This document shows positions 54,519-63,009 of a stretch of 64,000 nt of DNA, in pieces. Positions within the stretch are counted from its first letter, which is position 1; each line of letters starts with the position of its first letter. The DNA is taken from the NCBI RefSeq assembly GCF_042652345.1, contig NZ_JBHSJJ010000003.1, forward strand, positions 62,001 through 126,000. Direction: 5' to 3'. The translations under genes were made by a program, and so were the position numbers. Origin of the DNA: Negadavirga shengliensis (GTDB taxonomy: Bacteria > Bacteroidota > Bacteroidia > Cytophagales > Cyclobacteriaceae). The notes under the pieces were generated by a model. The model searched no databases. It worked only from the letters and a program-made list of their open reading frames with translations, and had not been told where the DNA came from.

Positions 54519-54725
54519 ATGAACGACAGGATAAACAAGTTCAAAACAAGAACGGAAATGGCGCATGAATACGGTGTGGATCGTAAGACTTTTCGTTCCA
54601 TTCTGGTCAAGTTCGGCATTGACTTGCCTAATGGCTTGATTTCTCCCGCGGAGCAAATAAAGATATATGAGAAACTCGGAGAACCTGGAGCAGCGAAGCC
54701 GCGGGGGGGGGGGGTAGTCCTGTAA
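54519..54725 (+). CDS. Small helix-turn-helix-like protein ending in a G12 tract
   Basis: 68 residues: NKFKTRTEMAHEYGVDRKTFRSILVKFGIDLPNG contains a likely helix-turn-helix (EMAHEYGVDRKTFRSIL) and may be a DNA-binding regulator. The 3' end runs into twelve G residues (54703-54714). With G12 the frame ends PRGGGVVL. With G13 it would instead continue about 26 residues to a stop at 54796, and with G11 it would stop at once. The tract could therefore switch the C-terminus by slipped-strand change. It stands just upstream of the exported peptide gene. Confidence 0.55.
   Translation: MNDRINKFKTRTEMAHEYGVDRKTFRSILVKFGIDLPNGLISPAEQIKIYEKLGEPGAAKPRGGGVVL
54703..54714. repeat. Homopolymer of 12 G
   Basis: Twelve consecutive G residues in an otherwise AT-rich area, inside the end of the small HTH-like reading frame. 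Long G or C runs are typical sites of phase variation, and also of assembly error, so the exact count should be treated with care. Confidence 0.85.
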
Positions 54726-54929
54726 TTCGGACGCACTATGGTTCTCTTATGACAAGGTACCTGCACCGATGGGCATTGGATGTTTCCTGGTATTAATAGG
54801 GAAAATTTGAAGCAATTTTCCGAATAAATGATGATATTCAAGTATCCAGCCAGGTCCGATAATCTAGAGGCTTCCTCAAAATTACCCATCTTTATCCAAA
54901 GTTACCCAGAAATTGATAGTTCAAAGTCT

Positions 54930-54937
54930 TAGATTTG
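54930..54937 (+). promoter_or_regulatory. Candidate -7 element for the second peptide gene
   Basis: TAGATTTG matches TAnnTTTG, about 35 bp upstream of the peptide start. A TTG lies only 14 bp upstream, shorter than the usual spacing, so the call is weak. Confidence 0.4.
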
Positions 54938-54971
54938 GTTATTCGTTTTATGTTTAACTTAAATTACTTAA

Positions 54972-55250
54972 ATGATGAAGAATTATTTGAAAACAAGCAA
55001 GTGGCTGCGATGGATGGTGGCTGGTGTTTTTGGACTGATGCTGATGCTGAACGTGATGGTTAGTTTGGAGTTTGAGAAGGATAAAGTATTACCTTCTTTG
55101 ACGCTAAAGGAGCTTGGGAATATGGCTTTTGCGCAGAGTGATGAATGTGAATATAGGCTGCTGGGGCAAGATAGTAACGGGAATTATTGTTGTCTGTCTA
55201 CATGTAATTACCTCAACAGTTGTTCCGCAAGTAGTGATTGTAGAAATTAA
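54972..55250 (+). CDS. Small exported cysteine-rich peptide, NVEALA-like
   Basis: 92 residues (two adjacent start codons). A basic start and hydrophobic core (WMVAGVFGLMLMLNVMV) are followed by SLEFEKDKVLPSLTLKELGNMAFAQ. Cleavage after A-F-A leaves a mature peptide of about 37 residues that begins with Gln and holds six Cys (DECEY, NYCCLSTC, NSCSAS, SDCRN), so it should be disulfide-rich. The LNVxVxLE block and A-Q boundary match the peptide at 15070, while the mature part is different. It is followed by a stem-loop and then by a propeller lipoprotein, the same order as locus 1. Function unknown. Confidence 0.75.
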   Translation: MMKNYLKTSKWLRWMVAGVFGLMLMLNVMVSLEFEKDKVLPSLTLKELGNMAFAQSDECEYRLLGQDSNGNYCCLSTCNYLNSCSASSDCRN

Positions 55251-55260
55251 TTTTCGATTT

Positions 55261-55308
55261 AAACCCGTGATCGGATATATCAAGTGGTCGGTTACGGGTT
55301 TTAATTTC
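55261..55308 (+). terminator. Stem-loop between peptide and propeller genes
   Basis: AAACCCGT (55261-55268) pairs with ACGGGTTT (55294-55301) around a 25-nt loop that has GATCGG/GGTCGG imperfect pairing, and is followed by TAATTTCTT. It begins 10 bp after the peptide stop and ends just before the propeller start. Position and role match the stem-loop at 15344-15375. Confidence 0.6.
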
Positions 55309-55315
55309 TTATAGT

Positions 55316-56515
55316 ATGCGTTGGCTTTTATTTGTACTGCTATTTACCGGGCTTGCCTCATGTCAAGCTGACAAATCGGATTCTGTTTTAAAAAGGAATC
55401 TCCGGGTTGTAGAATTTGATATTGATCAGCCATCCAGAGAAGTGTGGCTACACGAAGCTTTTGAAATGGAGTTTATCCCTGTTATAGATCAGGAAAAAAT
55501 TCCATTATTTAATGTTAATAAAGTCAGATCATTTGGTGAAAACCTGGCCGTACTTTCAAGAGAAAATATTTGGATCATAGATATTGAGGGGACTGTAATT
55601 AACAGAATAGGAAAAGTAGGAAATGGTCCTGGTGAGTACCAAAAGGCGATTGATTTTAGGGTTGATATGGATAAAAATTCTGTGGAAATATTGGATGAAC
55701 AATCCCAAAAAATTGTTGAGTATGACCTAAAAGGAAATTTTAAATCTGAAATAAGGGGTGAGGCGTTTCATTTAGCTAAGAATTTTATCAAGATATCAGA
55801 GGATATCTATGCGGTCTATGGGGGGGTGTTTTTCTCTGGTATTTTCGATCATCGCTTGATATATTTCTCTAAAGAAAAGAAAAAAGTTATTAATAAATTT
55901 TTTCCTGTTAGGTTTGATCGTACTTATACAGCCTTTGTTGAAAGAGATAATTTTTGGATAGAAGAAGGGAAAGTTTATTTTTCCTTTACATTCAACGATG
56001 TTATATATGAATTGACCCCAGAAGGATTGGTGCCGGATGTCACTCTCAACTTTGGTGAACATACCTTCCCTCCTGATATATTGGAAAGAGACTTTCAAGA
56101 TGTGAGGGAATTTATGGAGTTCTGTGAAACAACATCATTTGTTTATCATATTACTGACCATAACCAAATAGATGGTGTTAACTTCTTTGCTTATGAGTAT
56201 AAAGGACAGAAAAGCTATGGAATATATTCGGCTGATAGCGATAAAGGTACTTCCCTCTTGAAGCCTAAAAATGAATTGTATGATAAGCTCTATTATTTCT
56301 TAAAATATCCGAAGGGGGTCAATCAAAAGTGGGTCTATTTTGATATAGAACCTTCAAGATTATTGTCCGAATTTGATGAAGTGAGAAAAAGTTTAAGTCA
56401 ACAAGAATGGAGAGAACTTAAAAATGCTAATTTGGGTATCTTTCAATTGTATGAAGGGTTATCTTCTGAGGACGGGAATATTCTTGTCAAATCAACATTA
56501 AAAAATGTCTTTTAG
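55316..56515 (+). CDS. 6-bladed beta-propeller lipoprotein
   Basis: 399 residues with lipobox GLASC (Cys 16). GKVGNGPGEYQKAIDFRVD (about 95-113) is the GxGPGEY motif of the 6-bladed beta-propeller family PF17170, and repeated strands such as SVEILDEQSQKIVEYDLKGNF follow. It is a different branch from the TolB-like genes of locus 1. Function unknown; predicted surface lipoprotein that binds a partner. It comes after the peptide and before the ligase-like gene. Confidence 0.82.
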   Translation: MRWLLFVLLFTGLASCQADKSDSVLKRNLRVVEFDIDQPSREVWLHEAFEMEFIPVIDQEKIPLFNVNKVRSFGENLAVLSRENIWIIDIEGTVINRIGKVGNGPGEYQKAIDFRVDMDKNSVEILDEQSQKIVEYDLKGNFKSEIRGEAFHLAKNFIKISEDIYAVYGGVFFSGIFDHRLIYFSKEKKKVINKFFPVRFDRTYTAFVERDNFWIEEGKVYFSFTFNDVIYELTPEGLVPDVTLNFGEHTFPPDILERDFQDVREFMEFCETTSFVYHITDHNQIDGVNFFAYEYKGQKSYGIYSADSDKGTSLLKPKNELYDKLYYFLKYPKGVNQKWVYFDIEPSRLLSEFDEVRKSLSQQEWRELKNANLGIFQLYEGLSSEDGNILVKSTLKNVF

Positions 56516-56557
56516 GCAGAGAAATAGAAATAATCCAGGCCAATTTCTCCTACCGAA

Positions 56558-58453
56558 GTGAATGCTATTTTGAAAAAGTCAATCTATCAAAGTTTGATCA
56601 ACGCAGTTATTTTTGCTGTTTTCCTATTTGCCTTAACTATACTCTCTCTAATAGGAATCAGTAGTACAGGCCCTTTTGTTCAATTTAATCAGAGTCTATT
56701 TTTGATTGCTTTGATGGGAGTAAGCTGGCTGGTACTACCAATACTCGTTTTGAGTGGCAGTTTGAGATTAGAACAAGTGTGTGTGATTGATGGGTTGTTG
56801 TTGATTATTGTGGGTTTTATCTTGGCGAACATTTTTCTTTTTCAGGAAGTGTCAGCTGTATCCTCTCGGTTTTACGATCTTATTGGCTTGGGACTGTTGT
56901 ATTTCTTTATTAGGATGACTATAGGAATAAGGGACATCTGGATGCTTTTGAGTTTTGTGGTATTGGGCGGATTGGTTCAGGCGGTGTACGGAGAATTGCA
57001 GCTCTTGGGTATATATCCCTCTTTACATGCAGGATTTCCTCTTACCGGCAGCTTCTTTAATCCGGGACCCTATGCGGGCTATTTGGCTGTTGTGTTTCCC
57101 TCGGCCCTGGGGCTTTATTTGTTTACCGATCAGTGGCCAGGGTTTTCAAGGAAGTGGCTGAAGCTTTTGATCAAATATATTTCCCTAGCAACAGTATTGG
57201 GTATTCTTTTGATACTTCCAGTAGCGGCTTCGAGGGCTGCCTGGATTGCTGTGGCCGTATCAGGGGGATTGTTGTGCTTTTACCGTTTCCGGTGGTACGA
57301 AAAGTTGGGCAGCTTGATGGATACCCGGTTGAATAAATTCTCCGTACTTATTCTTGGAGCAGGGATATGGGTAGTTGCCCTCATTGGTATATACATGTTG
57401 AAAAAAGACTCGGCGGACGGAAGGGTGTTGATATGGAAGGCATCGTTAAATATGATCCGGGAAAGTCCGTTCCTTGGAACCGGATTTGACCGCTTCAAGG
57501 CAAGCTATATGGAAGCCCAAGCCTCCTATTTTCGGGAAAACTCGGATGATTCGACTGAATTTTTGGCCAGTGACGTGTTTTATGCGTTTAATGAGGGTAT
57601 ACAGCTTTTTACAGAACAGGGAATGATAGGATTTTTATTAGTTGTAGTATTGCTATTGGTAGTGTTCGGAGTACGGGGAAGCGGGAACAAACCGGAAATT
57701 TGGATAGCGCAAGCCGGCCTGTCATCCTTGTTGCTTTTTGGGATGTTTTCCTATCCTTCTCATATTCTGTCTATTAAGCTTTGTGGAATAGTATGCCTGG
57801 CAGTTTTGGCTGTAAATAGTAAGCAACTCTACCGGTTATCTTCCTTATCGATTCCACCCATTCGTTGGGCGGTTGCCATCACCATGACATGCTTGTCCGT
57901 AGTTATTCTATGGAGAGTGCAGGAAGTCTATAAGGCCAATAAAGATTGGAATGACGCCCTGTCATATTACAATAAAGGAGCCTACACTATTTCATTGGAC
58001 AAGTACGAAAAAGTGTTGCCGGTATTCATACGTGACGGAGAATTTTTATGCAATTTCGGCAAAGCGCTTTCGGTAGCTGGAGAACATATAAAGGCAGTCG
58101 TAATTTTAGAAGAAGCCAAAAATTATCTTGGGAACACCATTGTTCAAACGGCACTCGGGGACAGCTACAAGGCTTTGGGCATGTACGATAGGGCGGAAGC
58201 AGCCTATCAGTTGGCTTCGGACATGCTACCGGACCGCTTTTATCCTAAATACCTTTTGGTGAAGCTTTATATGGAAACGGGAGAAGAGGAAAAGATGAAG
58301 GCCATTGCCAGGTTCCTTTTGGAAAAGGAACCAAAAATACCTTCACAGGCGGTGGAGGAGATCAAGGAAGAGATGCGGGGTATGTTGGGAGAGAGGTTGT
58401 TCAACATTGCTCCATCTGGTTCTGTTTCGGGTCAAGACCGCCAAGATATATAA
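56558..58453 (+). CDS. O-antigen ligase-like membrane protein with C-terminal TPRs
   Basis: 631 residues from a GTG start. About eleven membrane helices fill residues 1-450. A Wzy_C/O-antigen ligase region is marked by LILPVAASRAAWIAVAVSGG (about 215-235), ADGRVLIWKASLNMIRESPFLGTGFDRFKASYMEAQASYF and a large external loop. Members add glycan to lipid A or, as PglL/PglO-type enzymes, transfer oligosaccharide to protein. The C-terminus (about 465-615) has TPRs (ALSYYNKGAYTISLDKYEKVL, GDSYKALGMYDRAEAAYQLA, LYMETGEEEKMKAIARFLL). Placed behind a peptide-propeller pair, it is a candidate modifying enzyme for the exported peptide or lipoprotein. That is inference. Confidence 0.8.
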   Translation: MNAILKKSIYQSLINAVIFAVFLFALTILSLIGISSTGPFVQFNQSLFLIALMGVSWLVLPILVLSGSLRLEQVCVIDGLLLIIVGFILANIFLFQEVSAVSSRFYDLIGLGLLYFFIRMTIGIRDIWMLLSFVVLGGLVQAVYGELQLLGIYPSLHAGFPLTGSFFNPGPYAGYLAVVFPSALGLYLFTDQWPGFSRKWLKLLIKYISLATVLGILLILPVAASRAAWIAVAVSGGLLCFYRFRWYEKLGSLMDTRLNKFSVLILGAGIWVVALIGIYMLKKDSADGRVLIWKASLNMIRESPFLGTGFDRFKASYMEAQASYFRENSDDSTEFLASDVFYAFNEGIQLFTEQGMIGFLLVVVLLLVVFGVRGSGNKPEIWIAQAGLSSLLLFGMFSYPSHILSIKLCGIVCLAVLAVNSKQLYRLSSLSIPPIRWAVAITMTCLSVVILWRVQEVYKANKDWNDALSYYNKGAYTISLDKYEKVLPVFIRDGEFLCNFGKALSVAGEHIKAVVILEEAKNYLGNTIVQTALGDSYKALGMYDRAEAAYQLASDMLPDRFYPKYLLVKLYMETGEEEKMKAIARFLLEKEPKIPSQAVEEIKEEMRGMLGERLFNIAPSGSVSGQDRQDI

Positions 58454-58507
58454 GGTAAAGTGGTGATGTTAAGGGTTTGTTTTAGTTCATCCGTTTGGGT
58501 AAAAGAC

Positions 58508-60592
58508 ATGATTGGAAGACTATTGGTTTGTATCTGCTTTTTAAATTTGTCATGCGGTCATGGCAATGCTGTGGAGTTCACCTTATCAAAATCGGGAGAG
58601 AATAAAAGGGAATTGCAATCGGTTTTGGAATATTACGGTAAAGATGATGCGGACTCTTTAAAATTAAAGGCAGCAAAGTATTTGATCGAATACATGATGG
58701 GCCATTATTCGGATAGAAGGGTTAGGGATGTTCCGGATGTAATCTTTGAATCATATGAATATCTTGACTCATTAGCCAAAGAACTGTTTTACAAGCATGA
58801 ACTGTGTAATTCCAGGTTCGATTATGATGCATACCTTGAAGATGAAGTCAGCGATAGCCTGTACCTCTCATTTGAGTCCAAAGTCAAGGTCATTGCAGAC
58901 AGCGTTTTAAACAATGTAATATCTAAAAGGGCTCATTTTGAGGTTTTATTTGACCATCAAGATATTGGAAGAGATTGGCTGATTGACCATATTGATAATG
59001 CATTCTACGTCTGGGAAACTTCAAATTTCGCCAGGGACATTACATTTGATGAGTTCAAAAATACACTCTTAGTATATCGATTCAGGAACGAATCTATTGA
59101 TGTCAAGTCAAGCTTTATCAGGCAGAAAATCTTCCCGGTGGTGAATGCCGGTGATCTCTCTGACATTGAATGTGTGATTGATCTGTTTAATGCTTATACT
59201 TTTCACCTGGATTTATTTGAAAACGATGGCAGGGATCTCGGGAACCTGGGATTCTATGACCTGCTTCAATTTTACCAGTTTGAATGTGGAAGACATTCCG
59301 AATGGACAGCAAGAGTGCTCAATTCATGTGGAATTCCGGCCAATTTTGATTTCACGGCTTCCTGGATTAACAGAAGCAGGCACCATTATTGGGTTTCTGT
59401 GAGGGACTTGGATGGGAGATACTTACCTTTTACCCCTAAATGGCAACCGCTGTTTGATTCGCTGTATTTTAAAAATACCTCAAAAGTTTATAGAAGAACT
59501 TTCTCCCCTAACAACGAACTGATCAAACTAAGAAAATCTTCAGAAGTTGTTCCCTCGCTGTTTGAGGATCCTTATATGGAGGACGTCACCGAAGAATATC
59601 ATCAAGTCACTGATATAGAAGTATCTCTTGATGATAAATTGGAGAATGATATCGGGTATCTGGCGATTTTCCGGTCTGATGGTTGGATGCCGGTTGCCTG
59701 GGGGAAAGTCACGCAAGATAAAAAAACAGCGAGTTTCGAAAAAATTCCGTTGGGAGTTACCTATATTTTTGGAGTATACAACACCGAAGGTTTTCAGTCA
59801 AAAGGGCAGCCCTTTTATTTAAATAGTGAAGGGAAAATAGCGTATGTTACTCCCGACTATGAAAACCGGATCGACTTGACATTAGACAGGAAGTTTTATA
59901 AAAAAGACAAATTTGTCGATATGGCAAGGGATATGGCAGGTGTTGTCATCCAAGGAGCAAATGAACCTGATTTTCGGGATGCCGTAACGCTGTATACATT
60001 GAAAGAGGGTGATTTATCAGAATTGGTGATTCGTCCAATCAATATTGGTACCGGGAAAAGGTTTAAGTATATAAGGTGCTATTCTCCCAATTCAAAATCT
60101 CTGAACCTTTCGGTTTTCGAAATATTTACTGATAAGGTGAATGATTGTAAAAATATTGGATCACTACCCTATTTGACCAAAGAAGAAGATAGTGTTTATT
60201 TTGATGGAATAGAAAACCTGTGTAAAATTGACGTCAGGGCTGACGATAAAATCAAAAACCTCTTTGATGGTAACATGGAGTCATATGTTAGTCAAAAATC
60301 CATTGAAATCGAGTTGGCTGATCCGTCTGTTGTCAGGCAAATCAGGATCGCTCCGAGAAATGCAAACAACTCCATCACCAAAGGGAACAGATATGTCCTT
60401 TTGTATTTCGATGAGCACTGGAAAGCCCTGGATACGTTGACCGCTGAATTCAATTATTTAAAATATGACAATGTACCGTCGGGTACCTTGTATTGGATAA
60501 GGAACCTGGACGAAGGAAAAGAAGAACAGGCTTTTGTCTATGAGAACGATCAACAGCGCTTCATTAATAATTTTTCAGCGTATTTGGACTGA
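58508..60592 (+). CDS. Transglutaminase-like lipoprotein with C-terminal discoidin-like region
   Basis: About 694 residues from ATG 58508; the earlier in-frame ATG at 58460 would leave a less usual signal. The signal ends CICFLNLSC, a lipobox. A transglutaminase-like core is suggested by FECGRHSEWTARVLNSCGIPA (candidate catalytic Cys), then RHHYWVSVRDLDGRYLPF (candidate His and Asp). This Cys-His-Asp triad can crosslink or cleave peptide and amide bonds. The end (about residue 575 on; IEIELADPSVVRQIRIAPRN) has the look of a discoidin-like beta-sandwich, which would bind glycan or protein. It follows the ligase-like gene by about 50 bp. Confidence 0.72.
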   Translation: MIGRLLVCICFLNLSCGHGNAVEFTLSKSGENKRELQSVLEYYGKDDADSLKLKAAKYLIEYMMGHYSDRRVRDVPDVIFESYEYLDSLAKELFYKHELCNSRFDYDAYLEDEVSDSLYLSFESKVKVIADSVLNNVISKRAHFEVLFDHQDIGRDWLIDHIDNAFYVWETSNFARDITFDEFKNTLLVYRFRNESIDVKSSFIRQKIFPVVNAGDLSDIECVIDLFNAYTFHLDLFENDGRDLGNLGFYDLLQFYQFECGRHSEWTARVLNSCGIPANFDFTASWINRSRHHYWVSVRDLDGRYLPFTPKWQPLFDSLYFKNTSKVYRRTFSPNNELIKLRKSSEVVPSLFEDPYMEDVTEEYHQVTDIEVSLDDKLENDIGYLAIFRSDGWMPVAWGKVTQDKKTASFEKIPLGVTYIFGVYNTEGFQSKGQPFYLNSEGKIAYVTPDYENRIDLTLDRKFYKKDKFVDMARDMAGVVIQGANEPDFRDAVTLYTLKEGDLSELVIRPINIGTGKRFKYIRCYSPNSKSLNLSVFEIFTDKVNDCKNIGSLPYLTKEEDSVYFDGIENLCKIDVRADDKIKNLFDGNMESYVSQKSIEIELADPSVVRQIRIAPRNANNSITKGNRYVLLYFDEHWKALDTLTAEFNYLKYDNVPSGTLYWIRNLDEGKEEQAFVYENDQQRFINNFSAYLD

Positions 60593-60686
60593 GGTTTATT
60601 TTCTATTGGATACCTTGATTGCCAAACTTAAGCAGTAACCGTTTTAGGATATCTTTCAAAGTTTACAAAGCAAAGTGCAAAGTCAA

Positions 60687-61841
60687 TCACTGCACTATTT
60701 TCCTCGGAATATCATTTGGCAGGCGGGTCAGCAATTCATAGTTTACCTGCTGCGTGGATTCCCCGAAAGATGCCACGGTGATTTCATTTCTTTTTTGTTT
60801 GCCGATGATTACCACCTCATCCCCTTTTTTTGGATCTTTAAGGTCTGAGATGTCCACTGAAATCGTATTCATGGTGACAGTTCCCACCACAGGAAGGATT
60901 TTGCCATGAATCAATACCTTGCCCAGGTTGCTGAGGTTCCTGCTAAAACCGTGAGAGTATCCAACAGGCACCAAGGCAATGGTCATGTTCCTGGAAGCCA
61001 TAAAACTGTTGCCATAACCTATAAAATCTCCTATTTTAACTTTTTTGAGGCTCATTATGGTGCTTTTCCAACTAATCAGCCTTCTTAAAGGGTTTTTCAT
61101 GTGGGGTGCTAGCTGTTTGAATTTATACATGTAGGTTTCTTGGCTGGGCCAGAAACCGTATTGGGCTATACCTATCCTCACCATATCCATAATGGTTTCC
61201 GGATAACTGAAAGAGGCTGCCGAACAGGCGGTATGATAGCACTGAAACCGGATTCCATTTTCAGAAAACCAGTCTTTGTATTTGCGATAAAATTTTATTT
61301 GGTTTTGTACCCTGACATGGTTTCCAATGCTTTCCGCTCCCGCATAATGCGTGCACAAGCCACACCATTCAAAATGCGCTTTGTTTTCCAATAAAAATTT
61401 TTTTAATGTTTCTTTTTCCTCCCATTCAAAGCCTGTTCGGTGAAAGCCTGTTTCCACTTCTACATGGATTTTCGCTCTTTTGTTCAATTTCTTGCTCACA
61501 GCAAGGGCTGCTTCCAACCGGTCAAACTCGAATACATAAAAACTGATGCCTGAGTCGATGATCCAGGATAGACTTGCGTTGTCGACCATCCCCATGATCA
61601 TAATTTGGCTGTTTTTTTTTGTAGCCTTTTGAACCCTGACAGCCTCATCGGTGCTGAAGGTACTGAAATGTCTGATTCCCGCTTCTTCAGCTATGGAAAC
61701 AATATTTTCAATACCATGTCCGTAGGCGTTGCCTTTTACAACAGAGGAGATGACCGTCTTTTCTCCAACTTGGCTTTTTATGAATTTAAGGTTGTTTTTA
61801 TAGGCGCTTTTACTGATTTCTATATAAGAAGTATGCAGCAT
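60687..61841 (-). CDS. alr: Alanine racemase
   Basis: PLP enzyme that supplies D-alanine for peptidoglycan. About 384 residues from the ATG at 61841; a TTG at 61850 would add three residues and overlap the upstream stop. PLP lysine in VVKGNAYGHG (about residues 36-45), MVRIGIAQYGFWPS, and VPVGYSHGFSRNLSN with the active-site Tyr, then VVGTVTMNTISVDIS. Last gene of an M23-M20-alr operon. Its product and the M23 protein both concern the cell wall. Confidence 0.93.
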   Translation of the reverse strand: MLHTSYIEISKSAYKNNLKFIKSQVGEKTVISSVVKGNAYGHGIENIVSIAEEAGIRHFSTFSTDEAVRVQKATKKNSQIMIMGMVDNASLSWIIDSGISFYVFEFDRLEAALAVSKKLNKRAKIHVEVETGFHRTGFEWEEKETLKKFLLENKAHFEWCGLCTHYAGAESIGNHVRVQNQIKFYRKYKDWFSENGIRFQCYHTACSAASFSYPETIMDMVRIGIAQYGFWPSQETYMYKFKQLAPHMKNPLRRLISWKSTIMSLKKVKIGDFIGYGNSFMASRNMTIALVPVGYSHGFSRNLSNLGKVLIHGKILPVVGTVTMNTISVDISDLKDPKKGDEVVIIGKQKRNEITVASFGESTQQVNYELLTRLPNDIPRKIVQ

Positions 61842-61846
61842 AAACT

Positions 61847-62980
61847 TCAAAAGTTAATTTTTTTGATGGTTTCCATAAAAAGCCCGACGCCTACAGGGAT
61901 TAATTCATCAGGGAAGTCGTATCGGCTTTCATGCAGTTGGGGCTGCCTCTTGCCAGCTCCCAGACCAAAAAGCATACTTTTGGTTACGGTTGAAAAATGG
62001 CCGAAGTCCTCTGACCAACGAAAAGGTGTTCTGATATGTTTGGTCTTTAGTTTAAGGGCTTTGCTTGCGTCGTTGACATACTCCCAGGCTTCGGGATCAT
62101 TTTCTGAAGCCTGGAAAGCTTCACAATAGTCGATTGAGACGTTCAATTTGTACTCTTTGGCAATGGCATGGACTAATTTTTCAGCATAAGAAATCATTTT
62201 GTCCATGGTTTCATTTTCATAGCTTCTCATGGTAGCCATTACCTTGGCCTCTCCAGGGGTGGTTCCAAAAGCCACTTCACCTAAAACCGCGTGGATGATG
62301 GTAATCAGCGCAAAATCGGCAAATGACGCTGGCAGTTTTTCCAATCCTACCATGATTTTACACATGGCCTCTGCTGGACTGTTGCCATCCTCAGGATGGG
62401 CGGCATGGCTGGTTTTCCCCTTGAGCGTTATAACCATTCCTGTGGAGGCCGCTGTGAAAACGCCTTTTTTCAGGACTACCTGGTTTTTGTCAAACCCCGG
62501 CAGATTGTGGAGAGCGAAGGCATAATCGGGTAATATTTTGTCGAAGCCTTTCGATGCGATTACCTGTTCCGCACCTTCTCCGGTTTCCTCGGAAGGCTGG
62601 AAGAGCAACACCACCTTGCCCTTTTTGGGTCTACGGGTAGCCAGTTGCAGTCCAACCCCACACGCTATGGCCATATGGCCATCATGACCACAGGTGTGTG
62701 AAACCCCCACATGCTTGCTGATATGCTGAATATTTCCTTCCTCCTGTATAGGAAGCGCATCCAGCTCGGAACGGACCATGGTCGTAGGCCCTTCTTCTTC
62801 CCCTTTAAAAATGACCGCAATGCCATTTGGGCCCATGCCTTCCACTACTTCATCCGGGGGAAATTCCCGGAAAAATTTTTTAATTCTGGACGACGTATTT
62901 TTTTCCTTTCCGGAGAGTTCCGGGTATTGGTGTAATTCCTTTCTTAAAGAAACCAACTTATTCAAATCCGGTTTGTTCAT
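61847..62980 (-). CDS. M20-family amidohydrolase
   Basis: 377 residues, metal-dependent amidohydrolase of the M20D (IAA-amino acid hydrolase/aminoacylase) branch. Features: LHQYPELSGKE, the metal/proton-shuttle HTCGHDGHMA (about 94-103), FQPSEETGEGAEQVI (metal Glu pair), LKGKTSHAAHPEDGNSP in the lid domain, and HESRYDFPDELIPVG with the last His. It probably releases an amino acid or acyl group from an N-acyl compound. The alr start lies at its stop, so translation is coupled. Confidence 0.92.
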   Translation of the reverse strand: MNKPDLNKLVSLRKELHQYPELSGKEKNTSSRIKKFFREFPPDEVVEGMGPNGIAVIFKGEEEGPTTMVRSELDALPIQEEGNIQHISKHVGVSHTCGHDGHMAIACGVGLQLATRRPKKGKVVLLFQPSEETGEGAEQVIASKGFDKILPDYAFALHNLPGFDKNQVVLKKGVFTAASTGMVITLKGKTSHAAHPEDGNSPAEAMCKIMVGLEKLPASFADFALITIIHAVLGEVAFGTTPGEAKVMATMRSYENETMDKMISYAEKLVHAIAKEYKLNVSIDYCEAFQASENDPEAWEYVNDASKALKLKTKHIRTPFRWSEDFGHFSTVTKSMLFGLGAGKRQPQLHESRYDFPDELIPVGVGLFMETIKKINF

Positions 62981-63009
62981 GATGGTCTTTATTAAAGTGG
63001 TTTAACTCG

